The translations under genes were made by a program, and so were the position numbers. From positions 1 to 64,000 of the forward strand of contig NZ_JAIUZM010000004.1 of the NCBI RefSeq assembly GCF_020171345.1: a DNA stretch of 64,000 bases, given 5' to 3'. The notes beneath the pieces are model-generated. The model saw only the letters and a list, made by a program, of their open reading frames with translations, ran no database searches and was not told where the DNA came from. Below, piece after piece: positions 9,469-18,661 of the stretch; positions within the stretch are counted from its first letter, which is position 1, and every line of letters starts with the position of its first letter. This DNA comes from Microbulbifer agarilyticus (GTDB taxonomy: Bacteria > Pseudomonadota > Gammaproteobacteria > Pseudomonadales > Cellvibrionaceae).

Positions 9469-9497
9469 TCCGGATTGGAATCCGCTTAATTTTTGAG
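9465..9497 (+). terminator. Possible terminator after prfC
   Basis: CGGATT-GG-AATCCG is extended by a second pairing, ATTAA/TTAAT, and is followed by TTTT. It includes the prfC stop codon. The internal loop and short T tract make it moderate. Confidence 0.4.
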
Positions 9498-9508
9498 AGA
9501 TTGTTACC

Positions 9509-10135
9509 GTGACAGCAGTAAAGAAAACCACGATTCCTACATCGTTACCTGAAGAAATGCCGCGCGCCGGCAATTGGTTCACTCAGGGCCTCGGACTTTT
9601 GATTGTCAAATTATTGGGGTGGCGCTTTGACGGTAACTTCCCCGCGGAAAAAAAGTTGATGGTGGCCCTGGCCCCGCACACGTCCAACTGGGACTTTGTG
9701 GTAGCAATGCCGTTTATCATGGCGCTGAAGCTGAAAGCCTCCTGGTTAATGAAAAAAGAGGCTTTCTTTTTCCCGTTCAAGGGACTGTTTATGTGGCTCG
9801 GTGGTATCCCCACCGACCGTTCCGCAGCGGGTGGTATGGCTAAACAGGTGGCAAACCAGTTCAAGCAAAATGAGAAAATGTGGGTGGCGCTCACCCCGGA
9901 AGGTACGCGCAAAAAAGCGAGCAAATGGAAAAACGGTTTCCTACGGATCGCACATGCGGCGGACGTGCCGGTATTGCTGATTGCCTGGGATTTCCCTACC
10001 AAGCGTATCTGTATCGACTCGCTGTATCGCACCACCGGTAATTTCGAGGCCGACATGCAGGAAGTGCAGCGGCGTTTCAGCAAGTACCGTGGGCGCAACC
10101 CGGAAAATCAAACGGAACTTGTTGGTAACGAATGA
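9509..10135 (+). CDS. PlsC-like lysophospholipid acyltransferase
   Basis: A 208-residue 1-acylglycerol-3-phosphate O-acyltransferase family protein. The catalytic motif HTSNWD spans residues 57-62 (His57, Asp62), the substrate-binding block is GGIPTDRS and the third block is TPEGTRKK, all typical of PlsC-like enzymes that acylate a lysophospholipid or related acceptor at the inner membrane. The start is a GTG behind a GAGAGA Shine-Dalgarno site. Its stop overlaps the start of the next gene by four bases (ATGA), so the two are translationally coupled. The exact acceptor is unknown. Confidence 0.87.
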   Translation: MTAVKKTTIPTSLPEEMPRAGNWFTQGLGLLIVKLLGWRFDGNFPAEKKLMVALAPHTSNWDFVVAMPFIMALKLKASWLMKKEAFFFPFKGLFMWLGGIPTDRSAAGGMAKQVANQFKQNEKMWVALTPEGTRKKASKWKNGFLRIAHAADVPVLLIAWDFPTKRICIDSLYRTTGNFEADMQEVQRRFSKYRGRNPENQTELVGNE

Positions 10136-10467
10136 ACCTGTTTATCACCATCGGGCTGACTTTTGCGGTTTTTGCACTCGTAGTCTGGGGGTTGATGCAT
10201 ATGCGTACGCCTCGTTTCCGCATGGAGCGTGCGCAATTCCAGCAGGGTCTGGAGGATGTGATTGCGGGGCAGGCCGACGACAATGAGTGGCGCGTGCTGA
10301 CCGGTTACCCGATGCGTCACGACCCTCCGCTGGAACGCTTGCGGCTAGAGTGTTTAAGTATCGAGGAAGACGAGTACACGGGAAAAATGCCCTACCTGTT
10401 TTCCGATGAGGGTATTCGGCGTTTGCGTGACGTACGCGAACGTCTACTTTCACTGCCGAAGCTATAG
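10132..10467 (+). CDS. Small single-pass membrane protein of unknown function
   Basis: 111 residues with one N-terminal transmembrane helix (about residues 3-22, LFITIGLTFAVFALVVWGL) and a charged cytoplasmic or periplasmic tail rich in Arg and Glu. I do not recognise a family. The four-base overlap with the acyltransferase gene argues that the two proteins act together, perhaps in phospholipid turnover. Confidence 0.75.
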   Translation: MNLFITIGLTFAVFALVVWGLMHMRTPRFRMERAQFQQGLEDVIAGQADDNEWRVLTGYPMRHDPPLERLRLECLSIEEDEYTGKMPYLFSDEGIRRLRDVRERLLSLPKL

Positions 10468-10524
10468 ATTAAAAATCGTTTTGTCGAATAACAATAACTA
10501 TCCATAAGTAGTACTGGAGAAATC

Positions 10525-11943
10525 ATGTTTAAGCACCTGTTGAAACCTGTTGTGACCATGAGCGGCGGTTTAGCGGCAATGTTGGTGGTCGCTGCCACGC
10601 ACGCTGCGCCATTGAAGAAAGAAGATTTGTCCGTGGCGGAGGTACTTAGAGATCGCGCGCTGGCGTCTTCAGACGCCTACAGCCTGGTGGAGTCTCTCAC
10701 TGTGGAAGTGGGCCCGCGACGCGCCGGTACCAAAGGTGATGAGCGCGCGGTAGCCTGGGCCCAGCAAAAAATGAAAGACCTCGGCTTTGATCGTGTGTAC
10801 ACCGAACAGATCGATGTAAAGCGCTGGGCGCGCGGCCACGCGCACGCCGAGGTAACCGCACCCTATCCCCAGCCTCTGGTAGTAACTTCTCTGGGGTACG
10901 GCGCATCCACACCGGAAGGCGGCCTGACGGCAGAGATCGTCCCTTTTCCCGATGTGGAAGCCTTGATGGCGGCACCAGCAAGCACAGTAGAGGGCAAAAT
11001 CGCTTTTATCAACAAGCGAATGGAACGTGCGCGTACCGGTGAAGGCTATGGACCGGCAGCGCAGGGACGCAGCAAGGGCATGCGTGCGGCAGCGGAAAAA
11101 GGCGCCGCGGCTATGCTGCTGCGCTCGGTCGGTACCGATTCCGACCGGTTTGCCCATACCGGCATGATGTCTGTGGATGGCGTGGCCAACCCAGTGCCTG
11201 CCCTGGCCTTGTCGGCCCCGGATGCGAACCTGCTGGAGGCCATGCTGAAGCGTGGTAAGCCGGTACAGGTGAAGCTTGATGTGCACAATGCCCCTCTGGC
11301 CGATGGTCCTTCCTTTAACGTGATTGGTGAAGTGGTTGGCCGCGACAAGCCCGAAGAAGTGGTTCTTATTGGTGCGCACCTGGATAGTTGGGACGAAGGT
11401 ACCGGTGCACTGGATGACGGTGCTGGTGTGGCGATTGTGATGGAAACCGCGCGTTTGATTTCAGAATTGCCTCAGCGCCCTCGTCGCACTCTGCGAGTGG
11501 TTCTGTTTGGCGCTGAAGAGATCGGCCTGGTAGGTGCAAAACAGTATGTGGACGCGCACCAGGATATGCTGGATAAAATTATCATGGTGTCCGAATCGGA
11601 CTTCGGCGCGGGCAAAATCTGGCGCTTTGATACGCGTATCCCAGAGAGCAAGTTTGTGATTGCCGACCAGATGATGCAGTTGCTTGCGCCGCTGGGTATT
11701 GAGCGCGGAAACAACAAAAGCTACGGTGGCCCAGACAGCAGTGTATTTGTTGCGCGCGGTGTCCCGGCGATGGGGCTGTACCAGGATGGCACCGACTACT
11801 TTGATTATCATCACACACCGAATGACACTTTGGATAAAGTCGATCCGGATAACCTGAAGCAGAATGTTGCCGCCTGGGTGGTGATGTCGTTCCTGGCTGC
11901 GGAAATGGAAGGCGATTTTGGTCGCGTTCCCACCGCGGAATAA
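10525..11943 (+). CDS. Exported M28 family zinc peptidase
   Basis: A 472-residue secreted peptidase similar to plasma glutamate carboxypeptidase-type M28 enzymes. A signal peptide covers about residues 1-28 (cleavage after THA). A protease-associated insert spans about 110-250. Metal ligands are visible as His285 and Asp287 in GAHLDSWD, Asp298 in ALDDGAG, catalytic Glu331 with Glu332 in FGAEEIG, and a His in YHHTPND (429-430). It probably trims dipeptides or N-terminal residues in the periplasm. The Shine-Dalgarno site ctggaga lies just upstream, and a strong terminator follows. Confidence 0.92.
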   Translation: MFKHLLKPVVTMSGGLAAMLVVAATHAAPLKKEDLSVAEVLRDRALASSDAYSLVESLTVEVGPRRAGTKGDERAVAWAQQKMKDLGFDRVYTEQIDVKRWARGHAHAEVTAPYPQPLVVTSLGYGASTPEGGLTAEIVPFPDVEALMAAPASTVEGKIAFINKRMERARTGEGYGPAAQGRSKGMRAAAEKGAAAMLLRSVGTDSDRFAHTGMMSVDGVANPVPALALSAPDANLLEAMLKRGKPVQVKLDVHNAPLADGPSFNVIGEVVGRDKPEEVVLIGAHLDSWDEGTGALDDGAGVAIVMETARLISELPQRPRRTLRVVLFGAEEIGLVGAKQYVDAHQDMLDKIIMVSESDFGAGKIWRFDTRIPESKFVIADQMMQLLAPLGIERGNNKSYGGPDSSVFVARGVPAMGLYQDGTDYFDYHHTPNDTLDKVDPDNLKQNVAAWVVMSFLAAEMEGDFGRVPTAE

Positions 11944-11966
11944 ATTGCGGACCTATCCAGACTGTT

Positions 11967-11996
11967 AAAAACCCCGCGCTATGCGGGGTTTTTTGT
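11967..11996 (+). terminator. Rho-independent terminator after the M28 peptidase
   Basis: CCCCGC-gctat-GCGGGG preceded by an A tract and followed by six T residues. Confidence 0.92.
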
Positions 11997-12086
11997 TGTC
12001 TGCCGGTGAGCGGGCGCGCGATTGACAATACCCAACCTGCTAGTCATGCTGCGTACACATTCAACCGGCAAGTCAAGGAATACACA

Positions 12087-12581
12087 ATGGCCAATGTTAC
12101 TTTACAAGGAAACCCCATTACCACCGTGGGTGACTTACCTCAGGTCGGCAGCCAGGCGCCCGCCTTTACCCTCGCACAGGGAGACCTTTCAGACCTGACG
12201 CTACAGGACCTGGCAGGCAAGCGCGTGGTCTTAAATATTTTTCCTTCGGTAGATACCCCTACCTGTGCAACCTCGGTGCGTACCTTCAATGAGCAGGTTG
12301 CTGCGCTGGAAAATACCGTGGTGGTTTGTATCTCCGCGGACCTGCCATTTGCGATGACACGCTTCTGTGGCGCTGAGGGAATTGCAAACGTGAAGCTGGG
12401 TTCTACATTCCGTTCACACTTTGGTAAGGACTACGGTGTTGCTTTTGCAACAGGGCCGCTAACCGGTTTGCTCTCGCGCGCTGTCGTGGTGATTGATGAA
12501 ACTGGCAAGGTTATTTATACCGAGCAGGTCGCGGAAACCGCTGACGAGCCCAATTACGACGGTGTCACTGCCGCACTGTAA
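12087..12581 (+). CDS. tpx: Thiol peroxidase (atypical 2-Cys peroxiredoxin)
   Basis: A 164-residue Tpx that reduces peroxides with thioredoxin. The peroxidatic Cys60 sits in [13 protein letters not shown] and the resolving Cys94 in TRFCGAEGI, equivalent to Cys61 and Cys95 of the E. coli enzyme. The ATG at 12087 follows AAGGAA by 6 bases; the frame extends upstream for 27 residues without family likeness. No leader peptide. It is the second peroxidase of the window. Confidence 0.97.
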   Translation: MANVTLQGNPITTVGDLPQVGSQAPAFTLAQGDLSDLTLQDLAGKRVVLNIFPSVDTPTCATSVRTFNEQVAALENTVVVCISADLPFAMTRFCGAEGIANVKLGSTFRSHFGKDYGVAFATGPLTGLLSRAVVVIDETGKVIYTEQVAETADEPNYDGVTAAL

Positions 12582-12602
12582 TGATTGGCTGTTCTCAAAT
12601 AA

Positions 12603-12635
12603 AAAGCCGCGTCGTAAATCGACGCGGCTTTTTTG
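12603..12635. terminator. Bidirectional terminator between tpx and the MFS-PlsC gene
   Basis: A perfect 10-bp stem (AGCCGCGTCG / CGACGCGGCT) with loop taaat has an A tract on the left and a T tract on the right, so it can serve both convergent genes. Confidence 0.9.
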
Positions 12636-12689
12636 TTTTCAGGCCTATTGAGTTTGGGGCTATGTGTGCAGAACATATTGGATACCGAT

Positions 12690-14576
12690 CTAACGGTGGT
12701 TGCCGCGCAAGTCCAGTACGGTTTCCTGTAATACCTCGGCGTTCGCGTAGGTGGCCTCAACCGGTTTTCCTGCCACAACACAGACTCGCGACCAAAAACG
12801 CCGGGGCAGTGTGCTGAATGCATGGCCGTCCTTGTGGCTGAAAAAACTCCCCCACAATCCTCTTAGTGCCATGGGAATAACTGGTACCGGGGTCTGCTCC
12901 AGTATCTTTTCAATCCCCGCCCTGAACGGTTGTAGCTCACCATTTTGGGTGAGCTGCCCTTCGGGGAAAATGCACAGCAAGTCACCGTCTTTCAACCCCT
13001 GTTCGATGTCTTCAAAAGCTTTTGCGTAGCCCTTCGGGTCCTGCTGCCTGGAGCAGATGGGAATGGCGCGACTGGTTTTGAAAATAAAATGCAGAACCGG
13101 AATTTGATAGATGGGCTTGTACATGATGAAGCGAATGGGACGGCGCACCGCTCCAGCCAGCAGCAGCGCATCCACATAGCTCACATGGTTACAGGCAATG
13201 ATGGCCGCTCCTTCCGCCGGAATGCGCTCCAGCCCCTCGTGTTTTACCCGGTACATGGTATGAGACAGTAGCCAGATGAGCAGGCGCATGGCGAATTCGG
13301 GTACCTTGGTGAATACGAAGATCGCCACCGCCGCATTCATCAGGGTGATCACTAGGAAAAACTGTGGAATCGTGGCTCCGAGAACATTCAGGAAGACGAT
13401 ACCGAGTAGCGCCGCCATCACCATAAAGAGCGCATTGAAGATATTGTTGAGGGATATGATGCGCGCGCGGATACTGGCCTCGGAGCGCTCCTGCATCATT
13501 GCGTAAAGCGGGACGATGAAAAAGCCGCCGAAAATACCGATCAATGTCAGGTTGATCAGAATACCCAGTGAGCCGTCGCTGGCCCAGAAGGCGGCGACCG
13601 TGGTTTCAGCTGGAGGTTGATAGTTACCGGTGGCTGAGGCTAGCAGCATGCCCACCAGCGTTAAACCGGCGGCACCGATCGGCACCAGCCCGAGTTCCAC
13701 GCGGCCGGCGGACAGGCGCCCACACAGCAGTGACCCAACCGCTACACCAATGGTAAAGCAGCACAGCAGCAGGGTGACCAGTGACTCGCTGCCGCCCAGC
13801 ACATTGCGGGTCAAACTGGGGATTTGCGTGAGGTAGGCCGCTCCCAGTAGCCAGAACCAGGAAATCCCAATGATGGCGTAAAACACCGCTGGCTTTTTCA
13901 CGGCTTCTTTGAGTACCTGGCCAACCTGAGTAACCGGGTTGAAGTTGAGCTTGAGGTCGGGGACGGGTGCTGCCGCCGCGGGTATTTCTCGACATACCAG
14001 ATAACCGGAAATGGCTGTGGTCAGTAGCACCGCAGAAATCCACAACAGCCCGGATTGACCTTCGCCGGTGTACCCCGCCAGCAGGCCGCCGACGATGGTG
14101 CCGGTCAGGATGGAGACAAAGGTGCCCATTTCCACCAGTGCGTTGCCGCCTACCAGCTCTGTCTTCTGCAGATGCTGTGGCAGGATCGCGTACTTCACGG
14201 GTCCGAAGAAGGCCGACTGGACGCCGAGCAAGAACAGCACGCCCAGGCATAGATAGTTGTTGCCGCTATACAGCGCGCCAATGCCCAGCAGCACAATGCC
14301 TATCTCGGCCAGCTTGATACGACGGATCAGTACACTTTTATCCACCTTGTCCGCCACCTGACCGGCGGTGGCGGAAAACAGGAAAAACGGCAGGATAAAC
14401 AGGCCCGCAGCGAGGTTAATCAGGAAGTTCGCCTCGTCGGTTGCCAGGCGAAAGGCAATCATCACGATCAATGCGTTTTTGAACACATTGTCATTAAAGG
14501 CGCCCAGTGACTGGGTGCAAAAGAATGGTAGAAAGCGACGGCTGGCGAGTAGCTGTAACTGGTTCTTGTGGGCCAC
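12690..14576 (-). CDS. MFS transporter fused to a PlsC acyltransferase (LplT-like/Aas-like)
   Basis: About residues 1-425 form a twelve-helix MFS carrier opening with FFCTQSLGAFNDNVFKNAL, the pattern of the lysophospholipid flippase LplT. Residues from about 440 to 628 are a PlsC acyltransferase with HVSYVD (His464, Asp469) and FPEGQL. A likely role is to flip lysophospholipid inward and re-acylate it. Longer relatives carry a third, AMP-binding acyl-ACP synthetase domain; it is absent here and the protein simply ends. The GTG at 14576 was chosen because AGGAGG sits 5 bases before it; an ATG 51 bases upstream has no such site. Confidence 0.88.
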   Translation of the reverse strand: MAHKNQLQLLASRRFLPFFCTQSLGAFNDNVFKNALIVMIAFRLATDEANFLINLAAGLFILPFFLFSATAGQVADKVDKSVLIRRIKLAEIGIVLLGIGALYSGNNYLCLGVLFLLGVQSAFFGPVKYAILPQHLQKTELVGGNALVEMGTFVSILTGTIVGGLLAGYTGEGQSGLLWISAVLLTTAISGYLVCREIPAAAAPVPDLKLNFNPVTQVGQVLKEAVKKPAVFYAIIGISWFWLLGAAYLTQIPSLTRNVLGGSESLVTLLLCCFTIGVAVGSLLCGRLSAGRVELGLVPIGAAGLTLVGMLLASATGNYQPPAETTVAAFWASDGSLGILINLTLIGIFGGFFIVPLYAMMQERSEASIRARIISLNNIFNALFMVMAALLGIVFLNVLGATIPQFFLVITLMNAAVAIFVFTKVPEFAMRLLIWLLSHTMYRVKHEGLERIPAEGAAIIACNHVSYVDALLLAGAVRRPIRFIMYKPIYQIPVLHFIFKTSRAIPICSRQQDPKGYAKAFEDIEQGLKDGDLLCIFPEGQLTQNGELQPFRAGIEKILEQTPVPVIPMALRGLWGSFFSHKDGHAFSTLPRRFWSRVCVVAGKPVEATYANAEVLQETVLDLRGNHR

Positions 14577-14657
14577 GGTGGCCTCCTTCGTGCTTGCAGG
14601 CGTTCTTTGCAAACCATGGTAAGTCATCCGCGACGCAAGGGGCAGCTGTTGCAGGCA

Positions 14658-14687
14658 TAAAAAAGCCCCGCGGAGCGGGGCTTTTCG
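14658..14687 (-). terminator. Terminator after the M13 peptidase
   Basis: AAAAGCCCCG and CGGGGCTTTT form a perfect 10-bp stem with loop cggag. On the minus strand it ends in a T tract and lies about 20 bases after the peptidase stop codon. Confidence 0.88.
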
Positions 14688-14707
14688 GCAAAGGGTAGAG
14701 GAATAAC

Positions 14708-16801
14708 TTACCAGATCTCTACGCGCTCTTCCTTGGGCAGGTACATACCGTCGCCTTCCTTCACATCAAATGCGCTATAGAACGCTTCGATGTTGGGTAC
14801 AACGCCCTGTACGCGGTATTTGGCCGGTGAGTGCGGGTCGGTTTTCAGGCGCTCGCTCAGGGCTTCGTCGCGCATTTTGCTACGCCACACCTGGGCCCAC
14901 CCCATGAAGACACGCTGATCACCGGTGAAGCCATCGATTTCCGGGCCTTCCTCGCCATTCAGGGACATCTTGTAGGCTTTGTAGGCAATACCGAGACCAG
15001 ACAGGTCACCGATGTTTTCACCCAGGGTCAGCTCGCCATTGATGTGCTCGCCGTCGAGTGGCTGGAAGCCCTGATACTGCGCCACCAGCTTACCGGTCAA
15101 TTGCTCGAAGTTGTCGCGGTCGGTATCGGTCCACCAGTTATTCAGGTAGCCCTTACCGTCAAACTTGGAGCCCTTGTCATCAAAGCCGTGACCAATCTCA
15201 TGGCCAATCACACCGCCGATACCGCCATAGTTCACGGCGTCGTCCGCATTCATATTGAAAAACGGTGGCTGCAGGATTGCCGCTGGGAACACAATCTCAT
15301 TCATCGGCGGATTGTAGTATGCGTTTACGGTTTGCGGGCTCATATGCCACTCGCCGCGGTCCAGGGGCTTGCCCAGTTTGTTGCGGTCGTTCAGGGTGTC
15401 GAACAGGGTTGCGGCGATGGCGTTGCCCACCAGATTGTCCGCTTCGACCTGCAGCTCGCTGTAGTCGCGCCACTTGTCCGGGTAACCGATTTTGGTTGTG
15501 AAGTTCGCCAGCTTGGTCAGCGCTTCCTTCTTGGTGTCCTCACTCATCCAGGTCAGTGATTCGATGGATTCCTTGTAAGCGGCTTTCAGGTTGTCCACCA
15601 ATTTGACCATGCGCGCTTTGGCTTCCGGTGGGAAGTATTTCTCTACATACAGTTGGCCGACAAGTTCACCCGCGGAGCCATTTACGAATTGTACCGCGCG
15701 CTTCCAGCGCGGCTCCATTTCCTTGGTGCCACGAATGGTGGTGCCATAGAAGTCGAAGTTGGCCTGGGCAATTTCACTATGCATGTAAGGTGCTGCTGCG
15801 GAGAGCACCTTAAGCTTCAGGTAGCGTTTCCAGGTGTCCAGCTCGGTATCTGCGATGATGGTATTTACCGCTTCCAGGTACTCGGGCTGGCGAACAATAA
15901 AGGCATCGGCTTTTTCCAGGTGCGCTTTCTGCAGGTAGCTATCCCAGTCGAACGAAGGCATCAAGGTCTTCAGTTCGGCGAGGGTTTTCTTGTTGTACGA
16001 TTTCACCGGGTCGCGGTTTTCCACGCGCGTACGGTGATGTTCCGCCAGGCTTTTTTCCAATTCGTAAAGGGATTCCGCGTATTGTTCGGCGTTCTCCAGG
16101 CCGGCAATTTGCTGCATTTCTACCAGAAATTCGCGGTAGGCTTGCTGGAGCTTCTGGCCCTTCTCTGAATCATCAAAATAGTAATCGCGGTCGGGCAGTC
16201 CGAGTCCGGCCTGGGAAATATAGGTAATGTAGTTCTCTACCTGTTTCAGGTCTTGATACACGTAGCCACCGAAGGGCACGTCATAACCAACGGTGTCGGC
16301 ATAAGCGAAGAAGTCACCCAGGTCTTTGAGAGACTCAATCGCATCGACCTTGGCCAGTTCGGATGCGATGGCGCTAACACCTTTCTTCTCAATGAGCTCT
16401 TCATTCATGAAGCTGTTGTACAGGTCACCGATTTGCTTGGCGCCCGCGCTGTTGGCATTTTCGCTGGCCTCCATGATCAGGCCCTTCACCTCTTCGGTGG
16501 CCTTGTCGCGTAGCATGCTGAAACCGCCCCAGCGGGATTTGTCTGCGGGGATTTCAGTATTTTTAATCCAATTTCCGTTTACGTAGGAAAAGAAATCATC
16601 CTGGGGGCGTACGCTGGTGTCCATGGCGCTCAGGTCGATGCCGGAGCCAAGGGTGGTGTGTGCGATAGAGCTTTGCTCAGCACTTTGCTCAGCGCTGGGC
16701 TTGGCAGCGGCGATTTCAGCGCTTCCGTTCTCCGGTTTGGCGCAGCCGCCGGTGGCGGTAATGGCTGTGGCGATAGCCAGTGGTAAAAGCAGTTTCTTCA
16801 T
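14708..16801 (-). CDS. M13 family metallopeptidase lipoprotein (neprilysin/PepO-like)
   Basis: A 697-residue zinc endopeptidase. The N-terminus MKKLLLPLAIATAITATGGC is a lipoprotein signal with the anchoring Cys in TGGC, so it should be tethered in the periplasm. The active site HEIGH has His534, Glu535 and His538; ENIGDLSG supplies the third ligand and NAYYNPPMNEIVFPA is the substrate-binding block. The protein ends in RVEIW, keeping the terminal Trp but not the Cys of the CxxW ending seen in many members. The start was set at the lipoprotein signal; the frame runs 36 residues further upstream without sense. Confidence 0.94.
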   Translation of the reverse strand: MKKLLLPLAIATAITATGGCAKPENGSAEIAAAKPSAEQSAEQSSIAHTTLGSGIDLSAMDTSVRPQDDFFSYVNGNWIKNTEIPADKSRWGGFSMLRDKATEEVKGLIMEASENANSAGAKQIGDLYNSFMNEELIEKKGVSAIASELAKVDAIESLKDLGDFFAYADTVGYDVPFGGYVYQDLKQVENYITYISQAGLGLPDRDYYFDDSEKGQKLQQAYREFLVEMQQIAGLENAEQYAESLYELEKSLAEHHRTRVENRDPVKSYNKKTLAELKTLMPSFDWDSYLQKAHLEKADAFIVRQPEYLEAVNTIIADTELDTWKRYLKLKVLSAAAPYMHSEIAQANFDFYGTTIRGTKEMEPRWKRAVQFVNGSAGELVGQLYVEKYFPPEAKARMVKLVDNLKAAYKESIESLTWMSEDTKKEALTKLANFTTKIGYPDKWRDYSELQVEADNLVGNAIAATLFDTLNDRNKLGKPLDRGEWHMSPQTVNAYYNPPMNEIVFPAAILQPPFFNMNADDAVNYGGIGGVIGHEIGHGFDDKGSKFDGKGYLNNWWTDTDRDNFEQLTGKLVAQYQGFQPLDGEHINGELTLGENIGDLSGLGIAYKAYKMSLNGEEGPEIDGFTGDQRVFMGWAQVWRSKMRDEALSERLKTDPHSPAKYRVQGVVPNIEAFYSAFDVKEGDGMYLPKEERVEIW

Positions 16802-16971
16802 GTTGGGCCTTTTGGGCTTTTTATTGGTTGAGTGACCGTCCAATGTATGGCTCGGATAGAGTCTGTGCAGTCTGCATAGTATGTGTGGCGGGGCGACTAC
16901 GGCAAGCACGCGTGCGGTGAGTTGTAGCCCGTGGGCGATGGAAATAAGCGAGGGGGAGCGAGTAAGCGGGC

Positions 16972-17003
16972 AAAAAAAAGCCCCGAGTACGGGGCTTTTT
17001 TTG
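16972..17003. terminator. Bidirectional terminator
   Basis: AAAGCCCCG-agta-CGGGGCTTT is flanked by a run of A on the left and T on the right. On the minus strand it ends the TonB-like gene. Confidence 0.9.
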
Positions 17004-17029
17004 GGGTATGTGGATCTTGAAGCCGAGGT

Positions 17030-18241
17030 TCAGTCCGGCAGGCGGAAAGTAATCGGCACCGAGAAGCGGTATTCCTCCATCTTGAGCTGGGCGGGGGTGG
17101 CCGGGTAAGGTCCGGCGCGCTCCACCGCTTCAAGCGCTTCGCGGTTTAGACTGGAGTAACGGGACTCCTGGACAGTAGCCACACTGGTTACATTGCCTTT
17201 GTTGTCGATTGTGACGTTCAGGCGCACGCTGCCTTCCTGGCCGCGATCCTGGGCGCGTTTCGGGTAGCGGATGTGCTTGAAGGTGTGGCGCAGCAGCATG
17301 GAGTGGTAAATCTGGCGTGCCAGAATCATATCTGCGGTCAGAGGTGCTTCTTCCTCTTCTTCTAACTCTTCCTCTTCAGCCGGTGGTGTCGCCGGGCGGG
17401 TCGTGGTCGGCTTCAACGGCTTGGGTTGCGACGAGGGGGTGGCTGCAACCTGAGGCTGGGTTCGGGAAGGTGTGGGTTCTTCTGACGCAGGTTGCGCAGC
17501 TTGTACCGTTGGCTTTTGTATTGCCGCGGTGCCCATTGCTGCCAGCGTCGGTGGTGGGATATTTGCGGTCAGCTTGGGTTTTGCCGCGGTCGCACGCTCA
17601 GGGGTTGCGGCTTTGGTTTCTTTCACCGCTTCCTGCTCGTCGAGCATGGCCGCTACCTGCGCCACACGTGCCGCACCCGGCTGCAAGGATTCATAGGTAG
17701 TGAGCAAGCCAGAGTCGACGTCGCCTGCGGCAATAAGATTGTCGCGGAACTCGGTGGATGGTGGTACCGGTCCGACCCAGGCGCGAAGCAGGGTGTTGAA
17801 GAATGCGCGATCTTCAATCATGCCCAACATGATGTCATTCAGGGAGATGGACGTTACCCCGGTATCAGGGGCGTAATCGATACTCAGGCGATCACCGCTC
17901 ATCAAGCGCCCTTTAAACAGATTGGCGAAGGTCACCATGTTGTTGGCTTGACCGGTGAGCGTATCACTTGGGTTGTTAATGGCGATGCTTTCCATCCACT
18001 GGTTGCGCAGGCGCCTTGCGGACAGCCGGTCTGCGATCACACGAATTTGCAGGCTGCGCGATACATTGTTGTCGAGCAGTGTGCTGGTGTTGTCGGCAAG
18101 CTGGTCAGAATAAATAGCAACGAAGTAGCGATCTTTATTGAATTGTTGCTCCAGGGCGAGCCCATTAAGGAGCGAAGCCGCGCTTGCTGTCATGGCCGAG
18201 GCGAACAGCATCAGGGCAATGACGATTTTTGTCGAGTTCAT
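17030..18241 (-). CDS. TonB-like protein with an N-terminal chalcone-isomerase-like domain
   Basis: 403 residues. A signal peptide or anchor (about 1-22) is followed by a domain (about 25-165) whose pattern fits the bacterial chalcone-isomerase-like family: an opening NGLALEQQF, a central GDRLSIDYAPDTGVTSISLN and a closing FFNTLLRAWVGPVPPS. A proline/alanine-rich linker with an acidic run (EEEELEEEEE) leads to a TonB C-terminal domain (about 310-403) with RYPKRAQDRGQEGSVRLNV. TonB domains contact outer-membrane receptors or, in this variant, may act as periplasmic links. No ExbB or ExbD gene is adjacent. The front domain call is by pattern and less certain than the TonB part. Confidence 0.75.
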   Translation of the reverse strand: MNSTKIVIALMLFASAMTASAASLLNGLALEQQFNKDRYFVAIYSDQLADNTSTLLDNNVSRSLQIRVIADRLSARRLRNQWMESIAINNPSDTLTGQANNMVTFANLFKGRLMSGDRLSIDYAPDTGVTSISLNDIMLGMIEDRAFFNTLLRAWVGPVPPSTEFRDNLIAAGDVDSGLLTTYESLQPGAARVAQVAAMLDEQEAVKETKAATPERATAAKPKLTANIPPPTLAAMGTAAIQKPTVQAAQPASEEPTPSRTQPQVAATPSSQPKPLKPTTTRPATPPAEEEELEEEEEAPLTADMILARQIYHSMLLRHTFKHIRYPKRAQDRGQEGSVRLNVTIDNKGNVTSVATVQESRYSSLNREALEAVERAGPYPATPAQLKMEEYRFSVPITFRLPD

Positions 18242-18661
18242 TTTAATGGTATCTATTGTGGCTTTTGGCCGGATGGGCAGAAACCGGCAGAAAAGCGCTG
18301 AGCTTAGTTCTTGTACCCCAAGGAATGCTCATTGCTTCTTTCGCACCCTCCCCCCGAAAGGTGCGGCCCGGGGAAAGACAGGTATTTTCAGGTTGGCAAA
18401 TTGCCGCACAACTACCTTGATACTTTTCCAGGGTCCACCCAACTCTACTGTAACTGCAATGGAGTTCAACCCTGAAGTGGGTAAAATGTCTCGTTTTTTT
18501 AATTTCCCTGTATTCAGGGGCAGACACATCGTTGTTTGCACCTAGAATGCGTGTTCTGGTGGTGCACTGTGCATGTGGATATGTGCAAACAAGGTGCGCC
18601 GTTAAACTACTGCGAGACTGGCTCCAGCTGCCGGTAACACAACGCAATATTCAAGATTTCC
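18242..18661. other. Divergent intergenic region
   Basis: This stretch separates the TonB-like gene from the cyclic-nucleotide-binding gene and should hold both promoters. I see no hairpin with a T tract, no tRNA and no small gene I can support. Confidence 0.4.
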
